In this document: piece by piece, positions 8,347 through 16,376 of the stretch | Position numbering within the stretch: position 1 is the stretch's first letter | Layout of the letters: the number at the start of each line of letters is the position of its first letter | From: Actinomycetes bacterium | GTDB lineage: Bacteria; Actinomycetota; Actinomycetes; Actinomycetales; Microbacteriaceae | Direction of reading: 5' to 3' | NCBI GenBank assembly: GCA_023431405.1 | Contig: JAEYVZ010000049.1 | Location: 62,001 to 126,000 of the forward strand | Length of the DNA stretch: 64,000 bases | The notes under the pieces: generated by a model | What the model was told of the DNA's origin: nothing | The model's database searches: none | What the model saw: only the letters and a program-made list of their open reading frames with translations | Translations under genes and position numbers: made by a program

Positions 8347-9726
8347 ATGACCCCTGTCGAACCCTCTGCCGCGCCCGTCGAGCCGGACTCGTCGGTGTCG
8401 AGCATCTCCTCACGCCTCGACGCGCTGCCCTTCACCCGTCGCCACCTCCGGGTGCTGACGGGATCGGGTGCGGGGTGGGCGCTGGATGCGATGGATGTCG
8501 GACTCGTCTCCTTCATCATCACCGCGCTCATCGCCCAGTGGAGCCTCACCGCCGAACAGGCCTCATGGATCGCGTCCGCGGGCTTCGTCGGCATGGCCGT
8601 CGGCGCAAGCGTCGGCGGCCTTCTCGCCGACCGGTGGGGACGGCGAGCCGTGTTCGCCACCACACTCCTCGTGTACGGCGTCGCGACCGGCGCCAGCGCG
8701 CTCGTCGGCGGCCTCGTCCTCCTGCTCGTCTTCCGGTTCTTCGTCGGACTCGGGCTGGGCGCGGAGCTCCCGGTCGCGAGCACCTATGTGAGCGAGTTCG
8801 CCCCGGCACGCATGCGGGGGCGCATCATCGTCGTGCTGGAGGCCTTCTGGGCCGTCGGATGGACAGCCGCCGCGCTGATCGGCTTCTTCGTCATCCCTTC
8901 CAGTGACGACGGCTGGCGCTGGGCCTTCGCGATCGGCGCGGTACCGGCCGTGTACGCGTTGGTGGTGCGGTGGGCATTGCCGGAGTCTCCGCGGTGGCTC
9001 AGCCGTCAGGGGCGCCATGCGGAGGCAGACCGCATCGTCGCGGCCTTCGAGGCGTCCGCATCGGTGGGCAGCGCGGGCGCCCGCCGTCGCGACGGCGACG
9101 TCGCACAGCCGGCCGCCCGCTCGTCGCGCGAGCGCCTGCGAGCGCTCTGGTCTTCGGAGTTCCGCGTTCGCACCGTGTGCCTGTGGCTCGTATGGTTCTG
9201 CGTGAACTTCGCCTACTACGGCGCTTTCATCTGGATGCCGACGATCCTCTTCGCCCAGGGGTACGGACTGGTGAAGTCGTTCGGCTTCACCCTCATCATC
9301 ACGCTCGCCCAGTTGCCGGGCTATGCGGTGGCGGCATGGCTCATCGAGGTGTGGGGGCGCCGCGTGACCCTGTCGGTGTTCCTCCTCGGCTCCGCCGGCT
9401 CCGCGGTGCTCTTCGGAACCGCGACGGGGGAGACGGCGATCATCGTGACCGGCATGGCGCTGTCGTTCTTCAACCTCGGCGCATGGGGTGCGCTGTATGC
9501 GGTGACCCCGGAGCTCTACCCGACGTCGCTGCGCGCGACCGGCTCGGGGTGGGCGGCAGGCATCGGCCGCATCGCCTCGATCGTTGCGCCGCTGGCGGTT
9601 CCGCCGCTGCTGGCGCTGGGTGGTGCACCGCTCCTGTTCGTCGTGTTCGCGACCTTCTTCGCCATCGCCGCCGCCTCGGCGTGGGGACTCGTGGACGTGC
9701 GTGGGCAGGCGCTCGACGACCGCTGA
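8347..9726 (+). CDS. MFS transporter, metabolite/proton symporter type
   Basis: Integral membrane carrier of 459 residues with about 12 transmembrane segments. The N-terminal half has WALDAMDVGLVSFI in helix 1 and the family loop GGLLADRWGRRAVF between helices 2 and 3; the helix 4/5 region ELPVASTYVSEFAPARMRGR and the second-half loop AWLIEVWGRRVTL resemble the sugar- and aromatic-acid-type MFS subgroup. Substrate is unknown. A basic central loop (about 215-265, with a stretch of Arg and Ala) separates the halves. The ATG follows TAGCAT (8334-8339) by 7 nt, so it is probably leaderless and independent of the oxidoreductase 33 bases upstream. Confidence 0.92.
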   Translation: MTPVEPSAAPVEPDSSVSSISSRLDALPFTRRHLRVLTGSGAGWALDAMDVGLVSFIITALIAQWSLTAEQASWIASAGFVGMAVGASVGGLLADRWGRRAVFATTLLVYGVATGASALVGGLVLLLVFRFFVGLGLGAELPVASTYVSEFAPARMRGRIIVVLEAFWAVGWTAAALIGFFVIPSSDDGWRWAFAIGAVPAVYALVVRWALPESPRWLSRQGRHAEADRIVAAFEASASVGSAGARRRDGDVAQPAARSSRERLRALWSSEFRVRTVCLWLVWFCVNFAYYGAFIWMPTILFAQGYGLVKSFGFTLIITLAQLPGYAVAAWLIEVWGRRVTLSVFLLGSAGSAVLFGTATGETAIIVTGMALSFFNLGAWGALYAVTPELYPTSLRATGSGWAAGIGRIASIVAPLAVPPLLALGGAPLLFVVFATFFAIAAASAWGLVDVRGQALDDR

Positions 9727-9747
9727 ACGGCTCTTATGCTGGAGCGC

Positions 9748-10539
9748 ATGGCATCCGTGCGTTTCGTGGCGATCGGCGACTCCTTCACCGAAGGGGTGGG
9801 CGATGAGAGGCCCGACGGCACCGTGCGCGGGTGGGCGGATCTCGTGGCTCAGGGCTGGGCGGATTCGCGCGGCGAGAAGATCGAGTACGCGAATCTCGCG
9901 ATCCGCGGGAAGCTCGTCTGGCCGATCGTGAGCGAACAGCTCGAGCGGGCTCTGGCCCTCGGCCCGACGCACCTGTCGTTCAACGGCGGCGGCAACGACA
10001 TGCTGCGACCGCGCACCTCCATCTCGCACATCGCCGACGCATTCAGCCACGTGCTTCGTCGCTGCGACGAGGAGGGGGTGACGCTCATCCTGCTGTCTGG
10101 AGCGAACCCGTCAGGCCAGCTGCCGCTGAGCCGCGTCATCCAACGCCGCGGAGACCTGATGTCAGCCGCAGTCGTGCAGCGACTGGGGGAGCGGGCCGAT
10201 GTCGTGCGCGCCCTGAACTGGCCCGACGCCGAGCTGTCCGACCCGTCGTACTGGTCGGAAGACCGGCTGCACATGAACCTTCGCGGCCATCACCGCGTCG
10301 CCGCGCGGGTGCTCGAAGCGCTGGGGGAGCGCGTGCCCGACGGCTGGTGGTCGCTGCCGCCGCTGCCCGAGGCCGCGCGGCTCGCCCGCGCGGAGTACTT
10401 CCGCGAGCATCTCGGCCCATGGGTGCGCAGGCGCGTCACGCGGACCTCGTCGGGCGACGGCCGCCCACCCAAGTACGGCGAGTGGGTGGAGGTGCTTCCC
10501 GCACCGACGGCTGCGGATGCGGGCGGAGATCTGCCGTAA
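9748..10539 (+). CDS. SGNH/GDSL-family hydrolase, copy 1
   Basis: Cytoplasmic SGNH-fold esterase-like protein, 263 residues. Block I is FVAIGDSFTEGVGD with the nucleophile Ser near residue 11; the block III Asn is in FNGGGNDMLRP; block V is DRLHMNLRGHHRVAARV with the D and H of the triad. There is no signal peptide. The C-terminal extension ending in PWVRRRVTRTSSGDGRPPKYG has a clear counterpart in the gene at 42406-43275. The ATG at 9748 is preferred over an in-frame ATG at 9736 because that upstream codon lies inside the likely -10 box TATGCT (9735-9740), which is 7 nt before 9748. Confidence 0.9.
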   Translation: MASVRFVAIGDSFTEGVGDERPDGTVRGWADLVAQGWADSRGEKIEYANLAIRGKLVWPIVSEQLERALALGPTHLSFNGGGNDMLRPRTSISHIADAFSHVLRRCDEEGVTLILLSGANPSGQLPLSRVIQRRGDLMSAAVVQRLGERADVVRALNWPDAELSDPSYWSEDRLHMNLRGHHRVAARVLEALGERVPDGWWSLPPLPEAARLARAEYFREHLGPWVRRRVTRTSSGDGRPPKYGEWVEVLPAPTAADAGGDLP

Positions 10540-10625
10540 CCACGATTCGCGGGTGCGTGTCAAGGGTCGTGACCGGTCGCCCGTCCCCGGGCCATGATGA
10601 GGCAACCCAACGATTGGAGTGCCAC

Positions 10626-10883
10626 ATGAGCATCGGAGCAGGTATCGCCCTCTTCGTGATCGGCGCAATTCTCGTCTATGCCGTCAACGTGGATGTCGAG
10701 TTCGTGAACCTCGACATGATCGGCTACATCCTGATGGCGGCCGGCGTGGTCGTCTTCATCATCGGCCTGGTGCTCGTGCTGCGGCGCCGGTCGACGGAGT
10801 CGGTCACACGCACGGTCGACCCTGTGGCGGGGGAGCGAGTCACCCGCACAGAGCAGAGCAGTTCCGGCGACACGGTCGTCTGA
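10626..10883 (+). CDS. DUF6458-family small membrane protein
   Basis: An 85-residue protein beginning MSIGAGIALFVIGAILVYAV, with two predicted transmembrane helices (about 5-22 and 34-56) around the conserved loop NVDVEFVNLDMIGYILM, followed by a short Arg-rich step and a polar tail ending SSSGDTVV. The shape and conserved loop match the actinobacterial DUF6458 family, whose function is unknown. The ATG has TTGGAG 7 nt upstream. It lies inside a much longer open frame, but the family start and ribosome binding site decide for this position. Confidence 0.9.
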   Translation: MSIGAGIALFVIGAILVYAVNVDVEFVNLDMIGYILMAAGVVVFIIGLVLVLRRRSTESVTRTVDPVAGERVTRTEQSSSGDTVV

Positions 10884-10904
10884 CCGTCACGATCCGATCC
10901 ACCG

Positions 10905-12245
10905 TCACGAGCGGCGGCGCGGCGCGTCCATACCGATATGGATGCGGGTCCGCCGCCGCTCGATGACGATGAAGGCCCATCCGACGGCCCACAGCGGCAC
11001 CTGCGTGAGGAAGGCGAGCCGGAACGCTTCGTTCGAATAGGTCTCCGGGGTTCCCGCCCCTTGGGCGTCGAGCGCGAGGCCGATCATGAGGATCGCGAGA
11101 AGGGCGGCGAGGAATCCGCCTGCGTTCGTGAGTCCGGTGGCGGTGCTGAGGCGGTGGGCCGGGTTGTGCGTGCGTGCGTGGTCGAACGCGACGAGCGAGG
11201 CGGGGCCTCCCATGGCCAGCGCCACGGCGAGCGCGCACAGAAGCCACAGCGGCGCTTCGCCGGGCCAGGCCATCACCGCCAGCCACGCCACGATCTGCAC
11301 CGCGATCGACGGCAGCACCAATGCGCGGGAGCGGAGGTGGGGAATGCGACGGGAGATCTCACCCATCACTGGCCCGATGACCATCCCCACCACCACGTAG
11401 AGCGAGATGATCGAGGCGGCCGCGGCGGTCGAGAGCCCCTCGCCCGCGGTGAGGAACGGCATCCCCCACAGCAGCACGAAGGCCGTCCCGGCGAACGGCG
11501 CCGTGAAATGCGACCAGAAGGCGAGGCGCGTTCCCGGGTGCGCCCACGCCGCTCGTATGCCGACACCGGTGTCGACGGCGGAGGTCACGACGCGTATGGC
11601 GCCCGTGTCGGTGTTCACCGAGACGTCGGCGGCAAGCTCCGGGGGCCGGTTGCGGACGAGCGCGAAGACGAGCACCGCGAACAGCACCCCGAGCCCGGCG
11701 ATACTCCCGAACGCGACCGACCACGACGTGGAATGGAGCAGCAGAGCAAGCGGAACGATCGCGAGGAGCTGACCGGCCTGCCCCAGGATGCCGGTGAGCT
11801 GCACCATCAGCGGGGCGCGCTGGGCAGGGAACCACAGGGCGATCAGCCGGAGCACCCCAGGGAAGATCGCCGCGTCGCCCGCCCCCAGGAGCAGACGGGC
11901 GAGGATGGCCACGCCGACGCTGGGGGACAGCGCCATCGTGAGCTGACCGAGGGCCATGAGCACCATGCCGATCCCCATGATCGGTCGCGCACCGTACCGG
12001 TCGAGCAGAACCCCGACGGGCAGCTGCATCCCGCCATACACGGCGAGCTGCACCACCGCGAACAGCGACAGGGTCGCCGCGTCGGCGTGGAACCGCTCGG
12101 CGGCGTCGACTCCGACCGCCGACAGCGAGGTGCGATTGGTGACAGCGAGGACGTACGCCGCCACGCCCACGGTCCAGACGATCCAGGCTCGGGCCCCGGG
12201 GGTGCGGAAGACGGCGGCAGACGGCACCCACCCCACGTTACTCAT
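10905..12245 (-). CDS. MFS transporter, nitrate/sulfonate-like or drug-type
   Basis: A 446-residue major facilitator carrier with about 12 transmembrane helices. Helix 1 includes VAAYVLAVTNRTSLSAVGV; the loop between helices 2 and 3 reads PVGVLLDRYGARPIMGIG, and RLLLGAGDAAIFPGVLRLIALWFPAQRAPL marks helices 4 and 5, a pattern seen in anion:cation and general MFS subfamilies. The substrate is unknown. The start ATG at 12245 is chosen because the protein's first helix begins about 20 residues later, and the long upstream open frame is antisense to the next gene. It is divergent from the SUMF1-like gene, with 63 bases between starts holding the palindrome GGTGCGCGCACC. Confidence 0.9.
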   Translation of the reverse strand: MSNVGWVPSAAVFRTPGARAWIVWTVGVAAYVLAVTNRTSLSAVGVDAAERFHADAATLSLFAVVQLAVYGGMQLPVGVLLDRYGARPIMGIGMVLMALGQLTMALSPSVGVAILARLLLGAGDAAIFPGVLRLIALWFPAQRAPLMVQLTGILGQAGQLLAIVPLALLLHSTSWSVAFGSIAGLGVLFAVLVFALVRNRPPELAADVSVNTDTGAIRVVTSAVDTGVGIRAAWAHPGTRLAFWSHFTAPFAGTAFVLLWGMPFLTAGEGLSTAAAASIISLYVVVGMVIGPVMGEISRRIPHLRSRALVLPSIAVQIVAWLAVMAWPGEAPLWLLCALAVALAMGGPASLVAFDHARTHNPAHRLSTATGLTNAGGFLAALLAILMIGLALDAQGAGTPETYSNEAFRLAFLTQVPLWAVGWAFIVIERRRTRIHIGMDAPRRRS

Positions 12246-12308
12246 CGGACATCTCTGCGGCGGCGCCCGATCGGGTGCGCGCACCGACGAGCGCGTAGAG
12301 TTCCCGAG

Positions 12309-13052
12309 GTGAACGACATCGAGATGGCGAGGCTGCCCGGCGGAACCGTCGAGCTGCACGATGCCCGGAGGAAGCTCCGCCGGACGGTCTCGCTGGAACC
12401 GTTCGAGATCGCGGTGTATCCGGTGACCGAGGAGCTGATGGGGGAGCTGCTCGGAGAGACGGCCGCCCACCCGCGACGCCCCGCGACGGATGTGTCGTGG
12501 CTGCGCGCCGTTCGGCTGTGCAACGCGGCATCCGAATGGGAAGGGCTCGACCCTGCCTACGCGTTCGACGGCGAAGAAGTGACCTGGCACGTAGACGCAG
12601 ACGGGTATCGCCTCCCCACCGAAGCCGAGTGGGAGTTCGCGTGCCGCGCGGGTTCGACGGCGCCGCATTACGGACCCTTGCGCGACATCGCCTGGACCGC
12701 CGCCGACGGCGTGAGCGCGCCACAGGATGTGGGAGGGAAGGTCCCGAACCTCAACGGGCTGTTCGACACTCTCGGCAACGTGTGGGAGTGGTGCTGGGAT
12801 CTTCTCGATCCGGCACGCTACGGCGACTACCGCGTGTTTCGTGGGGGAGGGTTCGCGGACGACGCATGGAGCGTCCGCGCCTCGACCCGCCGCGGCGGTG
12901 GGCCACGGATGAGCCACGAAGACGTCGGGCTGAGGCTCGCCCGGGGCGGATTCGACCGGGACGGCGAGGCACAGGGGTGGTCACGCGCAGAGGATGTCGC
13001 CCGAGCGGAGGCAGTGGGGCCCCGTCCGCTCGGGTGGACTCCGCTGACGTGA
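12309..13052 (+). CDS. SUMF1/formylglycine-generating-enzyme fold protein
   Basis: A 247-residue protein with the C-type-lectin-like SUMF1/EgtB/PvdO fold. Diagnostic blocks are RLPTEAEWEFACRAG, NGLFDTLGNVWEWCWD, RVFRGGGFADDAWSVRAS and DVGLRLAR. True formylglycine-generating enzymes carry a pair of copper-binding cysteines in the block after RGGS; here that block has none, and the three cysteines present (in LCNAAS, FACRAG and EWCWD) are elsewhere, so formylglycine formation is unlikely and no sulfatase is nearby. The function is unassigned. The GTG at 12309 lies 7 nt after TAGAGT (12296-12301), supporting it over the ATG five codons later. Confidence 0.85.
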   Translation: MNDIEMARLPGGTVELHDARRKLRRTVSLEPFEIAVYPVTEELMGELLGETAAHPRRPATDVSWLRAVRLCNAASEWEGLDPAYAFDGEEVTWHVDADGYRLPTEAEWEFACRAGSTAPHYGPLRDIAWTAADGVSAPQDVGGKVPNLNGLFDTLGNVWEWCWDLLDPARYGDYRVFRGGGFADDAWSVRASTRRGGGPRMSHEDVGLRLARGGFDRDGEAQGWSRAEDVARAEAVGPRPLGWTPLT

Positions 13053-13058
13053 ACTCGA

Positions 13059-13088
13059 TGTCGATTTCGCCTCGCGCCGTTCGACGTC
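13059..13088 (+). promoter_or_regulatory. ECF42-type sigma factor promoter
   Basis: TGTCGA (13059-13064) is followed by a 17-bp spacer and CGACGTC (13082-13088), 67 bases before the ATG of the DGPF/YciI gene. This matches the promoter published for ECF42 sigma factors as I recall it (TGTCGA at -35, CGA-T/C at -10), and the ECF42-type sigma gene is the second gene of the same operon, so it is probably autoregulated. Confidence 0.7.
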
Positions 13089-13155
13089 ATAGTGAGGAGT
13101 GCACGGAGCACTCGGGTCGAGGCGCCGTCCCCGGCCGAAGACGAAGGAGACACGG

Positions 13156-13578
13156 ATGAAGCACATGCTGATCATGCGAGCGACCGCCGACGCGGTCGAG
13201 ACCTACAAGGAGCTCGACTTCGAGGAAGTCATCAACGCGATGGGCGCCTACAACGAGTCGCTCATGAAGGCCGGGGTGCTGGTCGCCGGCGACGGCCTCG
13301 CTCCCGAGGCCGGGTACGTCGTGGAGTTCACCGCCGAGGACGGCCCGCTGGTGAGCGATGGGCCCTACGGGGAGGTGCACGAGCTCTTCAACGGCTTCTG
13401 GATCTTGGAGACCGCCACCCCCGAGGAAGCGCTCGAGTGGGCGAAGCGCTGCCCCCTCGGCCCGGGCAACAAGCTCGAGGTGCGTCGCGTGACCGACGAG
13501 AGCGACTTCGCCGACTACGCGGACAACGAGTACATCAAGAAGGAAGCGGGCTGGCGCGAGGAGCTCGAGAGCCGCTGA
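13156..13578 (+). CDS. YciI-family (DGPF domain) protein
   Basis: A 140-residue YciI/YCII-related protein, cytoplasmic, ferredoxin-like fold. The DGPF-type motif appears as SDGPYGEVHELFNGFWILE near residues 74-92, after FTAEDGPLV. No enzymatic reaction is established for this subgroup; DGPF proteins are the standard genomic partners of ECF42 sigma factors. The ATG has an AAGGAG site (13143-13148) 7 nt upstream. Its stop codon overlaps the ATG of the sigma gene (TGATG at 13576-13580), so the two are one translational unit. Confidence 0.93.
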   Translation: MKHMLIMRATADAVETYKELDFEEVINAMGAYNESLMKAGVLVAGDGLAPEAGYVVEFTAEDGPLVSDGPYGEVHELFNGFWILETATPEEALEWAKRCPLGPGNKLEVRRVTDESDFADYADNEYIKKEAGWREELESR

Positions 13579-14852
13579 TGCCCCTCGACGTCCACCGCAC
13601 GATCGAGGCCGTTTGGCGCATAGAGGGCCCGCGTATCGTCGGTGCGCTGGCCCGCATGACCGGCGATATGTCGCAAGCCGAGGATGTCGCGCAGGACGCT
13701 CTCGCCGAGGCGCTCGCATCGTGGCCGGCGGCCGGGATTCCCCGCAATGCGGGCGCGTGGCTCACGGCGGCGGCGAAACGACGTGCGATCGATGCGTGGC
13801 GACGGAGGGAAAGGCTTGACGAGCGCCATCGCACCCTCGCCCACGACCTGAGCGAGGCGGCGGAGCAGGAGTGGGAGCCGATCGACGACGACCTGCTCCG
13901 CCTCATCTTCACCGCATGCCACCCGGCACTGTCGAGGGAGTCGCAGATCGCCCTGACGCTGCGGGTGGTCGGGGGCCTCACGACGACCGAGATCGCCCGC
14001 ATGCTCCTGGTGCCGGTCGCCACCGTGCAGGCCCGCATCACCCGGGCGAAGAAGACGCTCGGGGCGGCTCGCGTGCCGTTCGAGACGCCCGATCCCGCGG
14101 AGTGGCACGGCCGGCTCAGCGCGGTCATGGGCGTCGTCTATCTCATCTTCACGGAGGGATACGCGGCGACCACGGGGGAGCGGTGGGTGAGGGCCGACCT
14201 GGCCGACGAAGCCCTGCGGCTCGGCCGCGTACTGGAGGGACTCCTCCCGCACGAGCCAGAGGCTGCGGCGCTGGTCGCTCTCATGGAGCTCCAGCGCGCA
14301 CGCTTCGCCTCACGGGAGGACGCTGCCGGCGATGCGGTGCTCCTGGCCGACCAGGACCGCAGCCGATGGGACCGGGCGCAGATCGAGCGGGGGCGCGCGG
14401 CGCTGCGCCGGGCGGATCGCCTCGCGGCGACCCGCGGAAGAAGTCGCGGTGCGTACGCCCTCCAAGCCGCCATCGCCGAGCAGCACAGCATCGCCGCCCA
14501 CGTCGACGACACCGATTGGGGGGCCATCGTCGTGTTGTATGAGGCACTCGGGCGTCTGGCGCCGAGCCCCGTGGTGGAGCTCAACCGTGCGGTGGCGCTG
14601 TCGATGGCGGTGGGACCGGCATCCGCACTTCGTGTCGTGCAGGAGATCGAGGCGTCAGGCCAGTTGAAGGGCTCCGCGCTCCTTCCGAGCGTGCGGGGTG
14701 AGCTGCTGTGGCGGCTCGGCCGCGACGCCGAGGCACGCGAGGAGTTCGCGGCGGCCCTCGCGCTGACGGTGAACGAGCCGCAGCGCCGCGTGCTGCAGGG
14801 CAAGATCGAACGCGCACCGGCATCCGACAGGGGCAGTCGAGGCTCGGCCTGA
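13578..14852 (+). CDS. ECF42-type RNA polymerase sigma factor
   Basis: A 424-residue sigma-70-like factor, far longer than a plain ECF sigma (about 180). Region 2 lies in about residues 10-80 (DMSQAEDVAQDALAEALASW, then a basic stretch around KRRAIDAWRRRERL) and region 4 near 110-165 with the helix-turn-helix GGLTTTEIARMLLVPVATVQARITRAKK. The remaining 250 residues form an alpha-helical extension (DUF6596, TPR-like) that is characteristic of the ECF42 group; no anti-sigma gene is present, and the extension is thought to control activity. Co-translated with the DGPF protein. It converges on the AraC gene, 18 bases away. Confidence 0.93.
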   Translation: MPLDVHRTIEAVWRIEGPRIVGALARMTGDMSQAEDVAQDALAEALASWPAAGIPRNAGAWLTAAAKRRAIDAWRRRERLDERHRTLAHDLSEAAEQEWEPIDDDLLRLIFTACHPALSRESQIALTLRVVGGLTTTEIARMLLVPVATVQARITRAKKTLGAARVPFETPDPAEWHGRLSAVMGVVYLIFTEGYAATTGERWVRADLADEALRLGRVLEGLLPHEPEAAALVALMELQRARFASREDAAGDAVLLADQDRSRWDRAQIERGRAALRRADRLAATRGRSRGAYALQAAIAEQHSIAAHVDDTDWGAIVVLYEALGRLAPSPVVELNRAVALSMAVGPASALRVVQEIEASGQLKGSALLPSVRGELLWRLGRDAEAREEFAAALALTVNEPQRRVLQGKIERAPASDRGSRGSA

Positions 14853-14870
14853 CACGCGGGGGAGCGGCGG

Positions 14871-15755
14871 TCAGGGGAGGGGCGCCGCTTCCTCCCTCTC
14901 GACGGGAAGCCACAGCTCGCACGTCGCTGTCCGGAAGTCGGCTGCGCGCTCGAGCACAGCGACGATCGACGGACCTGGCCGAAGCCGCCACGGATTCGAC
15001 GGGAACCACTCGGTGGCCGTCGCCGCCCACGTGTCCTGCAGGGCGGTGGGGTAGTCGCCCGAGCTGCGGAAGACGGCCCAAGCACCGGCGGGCACGTCGA
15101 TCACGTCGAGGTCTCCCGGCACGGGACTGTCGGCGCCGATGGCGACGCCGTGCAGGTAGGTGAGTTCCGTGCCCTCCGCGTCGTCGGGGTCGACGTCGTC
15201 GGTGATCTGAAGGATGCCGGACGGTTCGGTGTCGCTGAGCGCTTTGAGCCGCTCGTGCTCCCGCGCGGGGAGGGCCGCGACGTGAGCCTGAATATGCGGG
15301 TTCACCCCCGCGTGGATGAGGGGCACGCGCGCGGCGTGGCCGACGAGTCGGAAGGCGGGGCGATCGATGATTCGGGTGTCCATGGGTGTTCTTCCTTCCA
15401 CCGAGAGGCGGAATCGCAGGTGTGGTTGGGCGCGAAGGGGGCCGCCGTCGCGACGCACCGTCGACGGATTGACGCCGTGGACGGCACGGAAGGCCCGTCC
15501 GAACGCCTCCGCCGACCCGTAGCCGAATCTCGTGGCGACGGTGAGGATGTCGTCGCCGCTGACGAGGTCGGTGGCGGCGATGGTCATGCGCCGTCTCCGC
15601 ACGTACTCCGACAGGGGCATCCCTGCCAGCGACGAGAACATGCGTCGCAGGTGATACTCGGTCGTTCCACCCCGACGGGCGAGGACCGCGATGTCGACCT
15701 CGTCCGTGAGGTGCGCCTCGATGTGGTCGACGATGCCGTTGAGCGTCGAGATCAT
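14871..15755 (-). CDS. AraC-family regulator with GyrI-like effector domain
   Basis: A 294-residue transcription factor. Residues about 1-105 form two AraC/XylS helix-turn-helix motifs (DIAVLARRGGTTEYHLRRMF and DILTVATRFGYGSAEAFGRAF). Residues about 125-290 are a GyrI/SOUL-like small-molecule-binding domain with DVDPDDAEGTELTYL and IDVPAGAWAVFRSSGDY, the layout of the SbmC/Rob-type multidrug sensing regulators. The ligand is unknown. Start ATG at 15755 is supported by GGGAGG nine bases upstream on the minus strand, and the first helix begins at once; an upstream open extension lacks this support. Confidence 0.92.
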   Translation of the reverse strand: MISTLNGIVDHIEAHLTDEVDIAVLARRGGTTEYHLRRMFSSLAGMPLSEYVRRRRMTIAATDLVSGDDILTVATRFGYGSAEAFGRAFRAVHGVNPSTVRRDGGPLRAQPHLRFRLSVEGRTPMDTRIIDRPAFRLVGHAARVPLIHAGVNPHIQAHVAALPAREHERLKALSDTEPSGILQITDDVDPDDAEGTELTYLHGVAIGADSPVPGDLDVIDVPAGAWAVFRSSGDYPTALQDTWAATATEWFPSNPWRLRPGPSIVAVLERAADFRTATCELWLPVEREEAAPLP

Positions 15756-16000
15756 GGCGCCTCCCTTCTGCATCGATTCTGGGCCGCAGGCATGGCCCGG
15801 CGCCCGATGATCGCGGTCCGAAACAGTCAGCTGCGCCGCGCGACACTCACCCTTCGGTGCAAAACCGTCCCCCCAGAGATTGTCGCTGCGGGGGAGCACC
15901 CGCCATGAGGAGACGGTGAGCACGGGTGCACCGGCGCTGACCGCCCCGAACGTCGCACCACTCTGCGGCCCGTAGGATCGCGTCAACGACGGGAGCGAAG

Positions 16001-16165
16001 ATGTCACCCAAGAAGACACTGTGGCAGACGGTCGTGCAGTTCGTCCGACCGGAGCGCGAGACCTACGAGACGCGCAGAACCCGGCCCGGTGATGCGGCAG
16101 CCGCTCCGAGCGAGCAGTTCAACGCGCAACTCGATCAGCGTCGTGGCGGCGGAATCGGCGGCTGA
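16001..16165 (+). CDS. 54-residue small protein, unrecognised
   Basis: A short reading frame starting MSPKKTLWQTVVQFVRPERE and ending RRGGGIGG. It is basic, has no hydrophobic segment and no cysteine, with an Arg/Thr-rich middle and a Gly-rich tail. I recognise no family. Support for its being a gene is a good ribosome binding site GGGAG (15991-15995) at suitable distance, and a TAGGAT box (15973-15978) with room for a short leader. Codon third positions are mostly G or C like the neighbours. It lies between the divergent AraC gene and the convergent S51-like gene. Confidence 0.6.
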   Translation: MSPKKTLWQTVVQFVRPERETYETRRTRPGDAAAAPSEQFNAQLDQRRGGGIGG

Positions 16166-16293
16166 TCGCCGTAGTCCACGGCACCTGATGGCGCGGGACC
16201 TCGCATCGGCCGAGCCATGAAGAAGTCCCGGGGAAGAGGGGCGTTCCCACCCGTAGAGACCAGGGGTTCTCGGCCATCGTGGCGCGAGTTGAC

Positions 16294-16307
16294 ATAATGT
16301 GCATTAT
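16294..16307. promoter_or_regulatory. AT-rich inverted repeat in intergenic region
   Basis: ATAATG and CATTAT form perfect arms around a 2-bp centre in an unusually AT-rich patch, directly after TTGACA (16289-16294). The rest of the 211 bases between the small gene and the S51-like gene shows nothing I can assign. It may be an operator or a remnant promoter; no gene is correctly placed downstream on either strand. Confidence 0.35.
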
Positions 16308-16376
16308 CGGCAAATGCATTCCTCCGCACCGTGCCCAGCTCTGCACCAGACTTTGCCGCCGGCGGCACCCTCGGCA

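Noticed and set aside
12274..12285. GGTGCGCGCACC palindrome between MFS and SUMF1-like genes as an operator
   Set aside because: Alternating GC palindromes are frequent by chance in this composition; not enough alone to annotate a regulatory site.
10938..12308. Long plus-strand upstream extension of the SUMF1-like gene
   Set aside because: It is antisense to a clear MFS transporter, highly charged and repetitive, and the GTG at 12309 has a proper promoter spacing.
15916..15975. A 19-residue frame (GTG start, GAGGAG upstream) before the 54-residue small gene
   Set aside because: Too short to judge; its stop codon overlaps the -10 box of the next gene, so transcription and translation would conflict.
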